This document shows, one piece after another, positions 16,638 to 25,200 of a stretch of DNA of 43,545 nucleotides. The DNA lies in NCBI RefSeq assembly GCF_000710775.1, contig NZ_JOJP01000001.1:2662001-2705545 (forward strand), written 5' to 3'. How positions within the stretch are numbered: the stretch's first letter is position 1; each line of letters starts with the position of its first letter. Origin of the DNA: Endozoicomonas elysicola. GTDB lineage: Bacteria > Pseudomonadota > Gammaproteobacteria > Pseudomonadales > Endozoicomonadaceae. The notes beneath the pieces are model-generated. The model was not told the origin of the DNA. It searched no databases and worked only from the letters and a program-made list of their open reading frames with translations. The translations under genes were made by a program, and so were the position numbers.

Positions 16638-17026
16638 ATTTCATCGGGTCTATGCCCTGGAACCAGTGAGCATTACCAACTTGTTGGATGGCCAGTAAGT
16701 AACGCTCACTGGAGAACGTTCAGGCAGCGTTTGAAATGACCCTGTTTCCAGAGCCTACCCTCCCATCTCTATGTGTGCTTTCTCAAAAGCACTGTTAAAG
16801 CGCCCGTGAGCTTCGTGGAATGTGGCCTCTCGCATCGCTGAGTTTGAAGCCTTACATTCAATACACCCAAAGATAAAGTCATAAATACTCCGTAGTTCAG
16901 TATGGCAACGCTTGGTTTCCCAAAACCAGAAGGAACCATTACCGATCTTCCCGGTCAAAAGCACTGATATTTAAAACATACGTTAGTTTTATTTTTTGAA
17001 TATGCTTCTGAACAGGGTGTCTGGTT
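16638..17026. other. Intergenic region with inverted repeat and doubtful ORF
   Basis: About 390 bp. An inverted repeat CCAGTGAGC (16663-16671) / GCTCACTGG (16704-16712) encloses a small stem CCAAC-TT-GTTGG (16677-16688). The 11-mer GTTCAGGCAGC just after it also occurs near 10538, inside the loop of another inverted repeat. A 69-codon minus-strand frame (16964-16755, GTG start) has no recognisable homology and weak initiation signals; I do not call it as a gene. Confidence 0.5.
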
Positions 17027-18901
17027 TTGAAAAACAAGGGGTTAGCTTTTTATCTGCTGTTACTGTCTACCTGTGCAGTGGGTCTTCAGGATTCTTTCCA
17101 TTTTCCATCTACCTACCTTGACCCGCTCCGAAGAGAGCAGTTTTCCAGCTTCTACCATGAAGTGCTGCGTTTTATTCCTGCCAGAAAAATGGATGAACTT
17201 ATTCATCAGGAAGTAATGAAAAACCCAGGGGGGAGTGATCTGCAAATCTATTCAGCAATAGGAAGACGAATGCCTGAGATTCAACCCGGTAGATTAGAGT
17301 CTTTGAAGCTGGCCCAGTCGGCACTGGCTCATCAGAGACAAGTGCTGGGAGATCAGACAAAGGCGCTGCTTCCTGACAAACATGAGATTGATGGGTATCT
17401 TGAAATTGGCACAGATGGTACATACATCAGTGCATTGAAAGAGAGATTTCCCGGAGGGTTCACGGGAAAAAACTATGTGATGAATGATAAGCAGCCCAGC
17501 CCGCTGGATATCACTTCATATTATAAAAGAGATGCTTTCTTTCAGAATTTTCACTTTATTCCCTCCCGGAACTTTTCACCGATCTCTGTGGCGGATATTC
17601 CAACAGAAAGCCTCGACATGGTGACGATGTATGTTGGGTTGCATCACACTCCTGCGGAAAAGCTGGACCATTTTCTTGCCTCGCTGAATAGGGTGCTCAA
17701 AAAAAATGGTGTTTTTATTTTGCGAGACCATGACCTGAGTGAAATAAATGAGGACTATGTCCACCTTGCACACATGACGTTTAATCTGGCTACAGGGGTA
17801 GTATTATCAGAAGAACGGAATGAGTACCGAAATTTTCAACCTTTGCACTACTGGACTGACCTTGTGGAAAAACACGGGTTCTCTGCTCATTCAGAACGAC
17901 TGTTGCAGGAGGGAGATCCTTCGGGAAATACACTGATTCGCTTTACCAAAACCCACGGTACAGATTTAATCAGGGTACAGAAGCACTGTCGGGAAAATAA
18001 ACAATATGTCAGACCGGAAGACCAGTCGATATTAACGGTTCCAGAGTGGTGGATTGTCTGGAATGCTCAAGACTATGCTCGGCTTGTACAGAGTAATGGT
18101 TCCTATCAATTTCCATATTTTAAAAGCATTGGTTTCTATTGGTGGGTCTATGCTCAGTCGTTTATGAATACTCGGGAAATGAATATTGGATATAATTTTA
18201 TGAATGCATTTCTGGGTGCTATTCAGGGTGCTGAATATGCAGTCAAAGGTGCTGTTGATAAAGTTTGGGTTCGAAAGAATAATACCAACCCACATATTGC
18301 GAAAATTCAACATGAGTATGGTGAGTATATTAACCATACACCTTTTTATGATTTTCCTTATCAGCAAAAATACCGGGAATTTAATCAGAAAAATTCCGGG
18401 AGTGATGGGGAGTCTGCTCTATTTCGAGCAGAGTTCTGGTTGAAGTCATATATAGCTCCTTTGCTCAAATCAGGATCAAGATCTACGTATGGTGAAGAGG
18501 TAGAGACAATCGGCATGATTGTTCATGACCCTGAAAGGGTTCTTGACCATATTGATGATCGAATAGACGTAATTTTTTCATCCGGTGATTATTACGCTGT
18601 TAATGTGCCGAGATATCAGCCATTTACTGAAATTCTTCTGAAATTGGCTCAGAGTTCTGCTCGTATTGAAGAGGTGGCAGGCAATCGGTGGATTGTACTG
18701 GCCATTGAAGCTCAAGACAGCGAATCAGAATCGCTATGTCCCACACAAGCCGATTGTGAAGAACTGTTCTCTGTCAACTCGGTGATTGACAGCAATATCA
18801 AACGATCAATGGTCAGGGTCGATCTGTCTGGAGTGAATGATGTCGTTAGAAGAGTCAGTGAATTTGAAGGTTTTACCATAAAACACATCTTTGACTATTA
18901 A
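17027..18901 (+). CDS. Signal-peptide-bearing SAM methyltransferase-like protein
   Basis: A 624-residue protein. The N-terminus (MKNKGLAFYLLLLSTCAVGL) is a basic residue pair followed by a hydrophobic stretch, as in a signal peptide or an outward-facing anchor. Residues about 123-300 resemble a class I SAM-dependent methyltransferase: motif I-like YLEIGTDGTYI, then SLDMVTMYVGLHHTP and LNRVLKKNGVFILRDHD, the typical post-motif arrangement. Residues 300-624 match nothing I know and include WWIVWNAQDYARL and SIGFYWWVYAQSF. The start is TTG; the frame opens only 15 nt upstream, and AGGG lies about 9 nt before it. It precedes the GMC oxidoreductase gene by 27 bp, so they form a likely operon. A methyltransferase outside the cytoplasm would lack an obvious SAM source, so the location or chemistry needs explanation. 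Confidence 0.75.
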   Translation: MKNKGLAFYLLLLSTCAVGLQDSFHFPSTYLDPLRREQFSSFYHEVLRFIPARKMDELIHQEVMKNPGGSDLQIYSAIGRRMPEIQPGRLESLKLAQSALAHQRQVLGDQTKALLPDKHEIDGYLEIGTDGTYISALKERFPGGFTGKNYVMNDKQPSPLDITSYYKRDAFFQNFHFIPSRNFSPISVADIPTESLDMVTMYVGLHHTPAEKLDHFLASLNRVLKKNGVFILRDHDLSEINEDYVHLAHMTFNLATGVVLSEERNEYRNFQPLHYWTDLVEKHGFSAHSERLLQEGDPSGNTLIRFTKTHGTDLIRVQKHCRENKQYVRPEDQSILTVPEWWIVWNAQDYARLVQSNGSYQFPYFKSIGFYWWVYAQSFMNTREMNIGYNFMNAFLGAIQGAEYAVKGAVDKVWVRKNNTNPHIAKIQHEYGEYINHTPFYDFPYQQKYREFNQKNSGSDGESALFRAEFWLKSYIAPLLKSGSRSTYGEEVETIGMIVHDPERVLDHIDDRIDVIFSSGDYYAVNVPRYQPFTEILLKLAQSSARIEEVAGNRWIVLAIEAQDSESESLCPTQADCEELFSVNSVIDSNIKRSMVRVDLSGVNDVVRRVSEFEGFTIKHIFDY

Positions 18902-18928
18902 TCTTTGCTCTGCAGTTTGGGTGACTAC

Positions 18929-21154
18929 ATGATGGGTAATCAACATTCTTTAAGAATAAACCTCACATTGCTATTAATATGTATTCAGGTATTTTTGTTC
19001 AATACTGCCTCTGCAGTAGAACTGACTGCAACAGAGTCTCCCTATGCTCAGGGTATAACCCCTGAAATTGCTACTATCCATAAAGATGAATTGAGAGCTG
19101 TTCATTACGCTTTGCTTAATTACTTTCTTCCTGAATCGGATAATTTTTCCAAAGAAATTCGACAGGCGCGAGTGCAGGCCAGGGATATGTCGTGGGGGTA
19201 TATCAGCGAGAATAAAGAGGCTATGGATATACTTAAACTCCTGAGTACTTCTGAAGCCTCTTTGTTACCAAAAGAGATACAAACAGCATACCCGGAACTA
19301 TTAGCTTCAGGTTTTCAGGGGATGAGTTATAGCCGACAGACAAATCTGTTAATGGACTTACGGCGTCACCCTGAAAATGACATTCGAAGAATGGCGTTCG
19401 AGCTTCGTAAAACCTATATCACTCTGGCATACGCCAGTAAATTACCCGATGGGAAGTCTCTTTCTGAATGGGTCTCAGGGATTGATAAAATATCAGTGGT
19501 CAATAAAGCGGTGGACTATCAGCTTCCTGACTCAAGACTGTTTCTGAAAAATGGCATTATCAATCATCAGGATGGGGAAATAGATTATCTGATCATTGGC
19601 AGTGGTCCTGCCGGATCGCTTATTGCCTCTGAATTGGCAAGGTTAGGAACGGATCTCAATATTGTTTTGGTAGAAGCCGGGCCTTTCGTCAAGCCCGGTA
19701 GCCGGGATACGACATCTTCAGGAGAGCTTATTGAATCTGCAAACCTGAGAACGACCAGCGATGGCGGTATTGTCGTGCGCAACGGTCAGGCGGTTGGTGG
19801 CGGAACGACAGTGAATGTTGATCTGGCCTTTTCTCCCAGACTGCCGGCGATAGAGAAACGGTTGCACCAGTGGATGGAGAATGACTGGGTCAGGAAAGAC
19901 CTGTTTAATGACTTACGGGTAGAGGCTACTTATCAGTGGGTTGTGGAAAAGCTAGGTACACGGAAACCCGCCGGTAGAGAAATAAATCAGAACAATCTGA
20001 ATCTGTATCAAGGGGCTCTGGAGGAGGGGTTAACGCCTGAACGTTATCATTTAAATGCTCGAGTGCCCGGTGGTGGGGACGGCGAGATTTTGAAGGTATC
20101 TGCGGTAGATGCTTTTTTAAGCCCTGCTTTGCAAGGGGCTTATCCGAATAGAGTCTCTATTATTCCTTCTGCCCGTGTATCAACCCTTTTAATGGATAAC
20201 AGTGGGCATTCTGCACAAGGAATAGAAATAGAGTTCCAGCAGGAATGGGATGCCAGCCATGTCGTGAATGACCCGAACCGGTTTTATGCAGAAGCTGGCG
20301 AAACGGCAGTTATTCGATCCAGAAATGTTATTTTATCAGCGGGTAGTCTGGGCTCGGCCGAAATTATGTTGCGAAGTTTTCCCGGCCATACCTGGGCGGG
20401 GAAGGGCGTTGTGCTCCACCCCTCTATGGGAATCCCAGCGTATTTTCCATTTCCGGTAAACAACCATGAGGGTATTTCCGCTTCTGTTTATGTGCCATCA
20501 AAAAGAGTTGAAGATGGGTATTTTTTTGAAGCCATGGCCGCGGATGCAGACTTTGGTGCTCTGTTGCACCCAGGAAGTGGTCAACAGATCTTCAGCATGA
20601 CAGAGAACTTTGCCCATTATGGCGGGTTTGGTGTGATGCTGGTGGATGAGCCAGAAGAAAAAAACCGCATTTTTATCAACCCCGAAACAGACAGCGTTGA
20701 CATTGCTTATTCATTCAGCAATGACTCAATAAAGCGATTTAAAGAAGGGTTGAAAACAGGTCTTAGAATTGCATTTAAGGCATCGGCTAAAAAAGTTGAA
20801 CTGCTTTCCAGTGAGCCAGTGCTGACGAATGAATCAGTATACCTTTCCCTCTCGGATATCACTCAAGTGGAGGAGGCGGTGAGCAATATGAAATTTATAC
20901 CCAATCAGAACTTTATTTCCTCTGCCCACTTGCAGGCCAGTAATAAGATGGGGAGTAATGCTCAAACATCGGTAGTATCAAAAAACTTCAGGGTTTGGAA
21001 TCAGAAGTCTGGCCAGGAAATTTCAAACCTATACATTGTTGATGGCAGTATTTTTCCGACGTCCTGTGGAGCTAACCCAATGCAGACTATATATACTATG
21101 GCGAAGTTGTTTGTTGATGGTATTATTTATAAGTCAGGCACTGTCATTTTATAA
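18929..21154 (+). CDS. Exported GMC-family oxidoreductase
   Basis: About 741 residues. A signal peptide is followed by AVELTATES (cleavage near TASA). Residues about 35-205 form a helical N-terminal region resembling the gluconate-dehydrogenase-subunit-3-like segment of long-chain alcohol oxidases. Then comes the FAD-binding Rossmann motif DYLIIGSGPAGSLIASELA (about 219-237), the VGGGTTVNVDLAFSPR flavin loop, and the GMC C-terminal domain. The catalytic His (SSAHLQASNKMG) and Asn (CGANPMQTIYTMA) of the GMC family are both visible. GMC enzymes oxidise alcohols, sugars or sterols; this substrate is unknown. The ATG at 18929 (GGGTG upstream) is chosen over TTG 18905 because the signal peptide begins there. 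It is the second gene after the methyltransferase-like gene. Confidence 0.88.
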   Translation: MMGNQHSLRINLTLLLICIQVFLFNTASAVELTATESPYAQGITPEIATIHKDELRAVHYALLNYFLPESDNFSKEIRQARVQARDMSWGYISENKEAMDILKLLSTSEASLLPKEIQTAYPELLASGFQGMSYSRQTNLLMDLRRHPENDIRRMAFELRKTYITLAYASKLPDGKSLSEWVSGIDKISVVNKAVDYQLPDSRLFLKNGIINHQDGEIDYLIIGSGPAGSLIASELARLGTDLNIVLVEAGPFVKPGSRDTTSSGELIESANLRTTSDGGIVVRNGQAVGGGTTVNVDLAFSPRLPAIEKRLHQWMENDWVRKDLFNDLRVEATYQWVVEKLGTRKPAGREINQNNLNLYQGALEEGLTPERYHLNARVPGGGDGEILKVSAVDAFLSPALQGAYPNRVSIIPSARVSTLLMDNSGHSAQGIEIEFQQEWDASHVVNDPNRFYAEAGETAVIRSRNVILSAGSLGSAEIMLRSFPGHTWAGKGVVLHPSMGIPAYFPFPVNNHEGISASVYVPSKRVEDGYFFEAMAADADFGALLHPGSGQQIFSMTENFAHYGGFGVMLVDEPEEKNRIFINPETDSVDIAYSFSNDSIKRFKEGLKTGLRIAFKASAKKVELLSSEPVLTNESVYLSLSDITQVEEAVSNMKFIPNQNFISSAHLQASNKMGSNAQTSVVSKNFRVWNQKSGQEISNLYIVDGSIFPTSCGANPMQTIYTMAKLFVDGIIYKSGTVIL

Positions 21155-21244
21155 ATGTCTAAAATCAATTCCGTTCTATTAGACTTTAAATGGCAATACA
21201 TTGTATTAATCTCTTACCCCATATTTTTGTTGTGCTCTTTTTAA

Positions 21245-21910
21245 TTAACTGTTAACGGGTTTAATAATTCTTACCTGGCCAAGACTATGTAATTTTTCTA
21301 AATTATCCATTTGAGCATCTATTTTGTCTTTAAAACTATGTAATTTTTCAATGTTATTAATTTGAGTTTCTATTAGCTTAATCCTGGTGTTAGTTTGATT
21401 TAGGGTGTCCATTGCTAATTTTTGCTGTTTTACAGCATGGTGGAAACGTTGTTTTTGGCTTTCAAATCGTGGTGATTGTAACGCTTCTTGATGGCTAAGA
21501 CCTGCTGCTCCGTAGGCTTTTTGAAACTGACCTCCGACTGTTTTCTTATTACTTTCTGCTTTCTGTACCCATGCCATCTGGCTGCTCTGTGTTGTCCTAA
21601 GCTGCTGTAAGCTCTGGCGTAATTCGTTAAGCGACTGATCGATAGATCCTGAACCTGTTTTTCCGGTTGCTGCTGGTGGCCTTGTTGATGGTAGTGAGGC
21701 ATGAGCAGGTACTTGTTCAGTCTTGCGTTTGTTTATAAATTGATGTTTTTTATTGGGTTTTATGTTTTTTAAGGGGTTAATGTAATTCTTTCCTTCAGTC
21801 TTGAATACTTTTCCTGATTTGGACGCGTTCCCACCTTTATTTATTGCGAGAGAAATTTTTTTTTGAACCCAGTTTAATGCTGCTCCAATACCACCAATTC
21901 CTTTGGCCAT
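21245..21910 (-). CDS. Basic coiled-coil protein of unknown function
   Basis: A 221-residue protein I do not recognise. The start is set at ATG 21910 because GGAAGGGA lies 8 nt upstream; an ATG at 21928 would place that ribosome binding site inside the gene. The N-terminal half is basic and Lys/Asn-rich (KNIKPNKKHQFINKRKT). A Pro/Ser/Thr linker follows, and the second half is predicted coiled coil (LNELRQSLQQLRTTQ). Near the C-terminus the short unit LEKLHS is repeated (NIEKLHSFKDKIDAQMDNLEKLHS). Base composition is AT-rich, like the following large gene, and it is divergent from that gene. No membrane segment is seen. Confidence 0.65.
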   Translation of the reverse strand: MAKGIGGIGAALNWVQKKISLAINKGGNASKSGKVFKTEGKNYINPLKNIKPNKKHQFINKRKTEQVPAHASLPSTRPPAATGKTGSGSIDQSLNELRQSLQQLRTTQSSQMAWVQKAESNKKTVGGQFQKAYGAAGLSHQEALQSPRFESQKQRFHHAVKQQKLAMDTLNQTNTRIKLIETQINNIEKLHSFKDKIDAQMDNLEKLHSLGQVRIIKPVNS

Positions 21911-22251
21911 ATATAGAATCCCTTCCATCCGATAAAACGTTATTATTTTAGTGTAGACTGCTTTTTAAGGCTGAAAAAGTAGATGGTGGTCAGTAATTAG
22001 TAGCTGCTATCTGTAAACTGGTAGTTGTGGTGGTATATTACTGAATGCTTCAGTATGTCGGGTGAAAGGATGTTAGGTTTTAAGTATAAGTATATGGTAC
22101 GGTTTGTTTCTTTGTACGTCTATTCTAATTAAATTCTGTGTTTATTGCTTTAAATATTTAATTGTTTAATATTTTTGGCGAATGAAATATTATCAGTTTT
22201 GAAATTATCAAAAATTAATAATTATAGTCTTTGTTAATTAGGAACTTTCTA
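21911..22251. other. AT-rich divergent promoter region
   Basis: About 340 bp between the coiled-coil gene (minus) and the 1553-residue gene (plus). It is very AT-rich, with a short inverted repeat AAATATT/AATATTT (22152-22174). No gene is visible; both promoters should lie here. Confidence 0.5.
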
Positions 22252-25200
22252 ATGATTCCAATGGGTAACTTCGGAAACCAACCGAGATGGACGGTTGATG
22301 ATTATCAAGAAGCGACTGAAAGAGGCTTGGAAAGTATACACAGCTCAGAGGTGAATTCTGTAGTTCCATCCGGATCATCTGATCCTCATTCTTTAAAGTG
22401 TAATGCTGATCTTCAGTATGCTTTAGATAAAAGTGATTTGGCCGGATTTGTGGAGGGCAGTAACCTTGCAAGACCAGAGGATAAGGTTGCTAACTGGCTT
22501 GGGCTCGAAGTGACTCAGGTAGATCATGATGTTCATAATTTAAAAGTTACAGACTATGAATTAGAAAGGAAGCACTATCAATATTTGGATAGAAGGAATT
22601 TAATTAAATTGGACGAACATCTTACTATCAAAAATAGGATGATGGTTCCGGCAGATCAGACAAAGAAACTGGACGCAGAAAATTTAAAAAGAATGTTGTC
22701 ATCTCTAATGAGACGCATTTCAGAGGCTAGTGCTCAAAAATCAAATAAACCCGAAGAATTATCAGTAGTGCCTGTTTCTTGTGAAGCGATAACTGACGAA
22801 ACTCTTGCTCATGGTACTCTGTCTGAAAGTAGTCACTGGCATGCAGAAGCGCAGTGCGAAGTGGCAGCAGAATCAAGCTTTAAAGAATGTATTCCGGAGG
22901 CCGCATCTGAAATAGCAACTCATACTACTTGTTTGACTTCGTATGACGCTTCTACAAAAGAGAGAGCTGATACATCTTCTCACGAAGTGGTTCCATGTGA
23001 TGCTTCTGACGATGCATTATTTGATTTTGATGGAGGACAAGCTCTTAGAGGATTGGAGCGTGAAATTCAACTGAAAATTGGTGCCTATATTGGGGATTTA
23101 AAGTGGGCTGAAAATTTGGATGATGTTCTGAGTCTTCCTGAAAGGCCATTTTCTTCAGGGTTGGTAAGAAGTAAACTTGCAGAATATGCACGACATCAAT
23201 ATCTAGGTCCTCATCCAGAAAACTTGATGCATAAGAATGAGGCGGAAAAAGCAGGTGCTGATTTCAGGGATCACTTGCACTATTATTTGCCCAGGTTTGA
23301 CTTTCGTGGTGGTTTAAGATCATTGCTCTCATCCGATGATTTAGTGAGTCATACTGCTTTAAGAGAGCTTATATATGGACATTATTGGGAGGATCATAGA
23401 TTACTAGATAGAGAAGAACAAAGGTTGGAAAATGTTGCTCATGAATATCGGTCTTTTTATTCTACGATTACACAGTTAACGCCATCATTTTCAGAGCCGG
23501 AAAGAAGCTTAGTAAATCCAGATGATTATATAAAGACAATTAAAGAGCATATTGGAATGGGATATGTTTATCCCTTTATAAGAGAAAATTCTAAATTGAT
23601 GACATTTGCTCAGGCTTTGGCTTTGGATTTAAGGCTTAGAGATGAAATGCCTCAGAGCTGGCTTCCTGATCATCTCACGATGCCCTTTAGTCAAGCTAAA
23701 ATAGTGTTGGTTTTTAATGAGTACTGTGGTCAGATGCATAACCATTCCTATGGTTCTCTTGAAAACCAGAATGAAGTTGATGAGGCTTTAAGGCAGCTTA
23801 GTGAAGTTTTAAATGGGCTTGGAGACATTGCAGTACATAATCGACAGGATGCAAATTTCTATAACCATATAGTAGCTGTGATTTGCAGGGCCATTAGTTA
23901 CACAGTAGATATGAAAGATTTTCCTAAATACCTTGCTCACTTGACAAGTATTTATTCAAACCATGTTGATCGTCTAGTGCAGGAAAAGATGGGGACTAAG
24001 GTCAAAAAGGTTTCTGAAGATAACAGCCTTGCTGAGGTTTCTGAAGGAGAGTATGCCTCGCAATGTGCAGGTGCGATAGAATACACCAAAGCGGAAGAGC
24101 CTCAACAGGATCAACAGGCGTTGCCAAGCCTTATTACGGTCACTGCTGAAGTTCATCATGTTCCTGATGACCTGCCGGATTTAGTCGGTGAACCCCAGGA
24201 AGGCGAAGCATTAGTTGATAAGAAGCTAGAGTCTTCTGATGTAGAAGCAGAAAAATGTGGTGATATCCCATGGGCTGATGAAGTGGATAGATTTGAAAGC
24301 CAACCGGTTGTTCAAATGAAACGTCACGCCACTCAGACATATATGGAGGATGAGTCTTCACCAGAAGTGAAATTTGAGGCATGTATACTAGACACGGAGA
24401 GTGTTCAAAGTGTGACTTTGGAAGCCTTACCTCAGAAACAACGGGGCAATCCTGAAAGAGAAAGCTCTGTTATTGATACAGGGCATGTGTTGGTATCTGA
24501 GCCATTTCCTGAACTGGTTGTTGTTGAAGGGGGCAATGAGGCGGAGTCAGTTGATGAGTCACGAACTTTATCACCAGAGCAGGTATCTCAAGGATTAACC
24601 AGAGTTTGGTGTGCGCAATTTCGTTTATACATAGGTCAGTTAATGGAAGACCCGGAAGCGATGCTTCCACCTCTGACAAGACTAAGGCTTATGGCGGATT
24701 CTGAACCTATGGAAGCTCTTTCACAGGAAGGAATGATTGATGAAATAGGTCAGTTCGGGGGAAGTGAGTCGAATACTGTATTAATGGATACATTTGCTAG
24801 ACAACTGTCTATAGGGAAAATGTCTGCGACCGATTTTGTTAATCGGTTGCGTGCTACAAACTATCTACAGTATCTATTAAAAAATCCATGTGTTGACCAT
24901 ACCGTTCTTCCTGTGAAGGCACTTCAGGTGATGTGTATTGCTGCTGAGCATTCAAAGACTCAAGCCGAGAAGAGCAAGGTTGCTGCAATATTTCAGAAAT
25001 TAGATTTAAGCTGTGAACCGACAAATATCAATGCTTTTGTAATGCTCTGTGATGGTTTGAGAGATGTGCTTCCTGAGAGATTTATTTATGATAAGGCAAT
25101 GAGTTTTTACCTTGAAACACGCAAAGAGTATTCAATATCAAAGGTTGAAACTTATGCTATCTCTCTTCATGGCTTAGTGAGTTTACTTCCAAATTATGAT

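Noticed and set aside
16755-16964. Minus-strand frame of 69 codons
   Set aside because: GTG start without a good ribosome binding site, no recognisable domain, and it lies in a structured intergenic region; kept only as a note.
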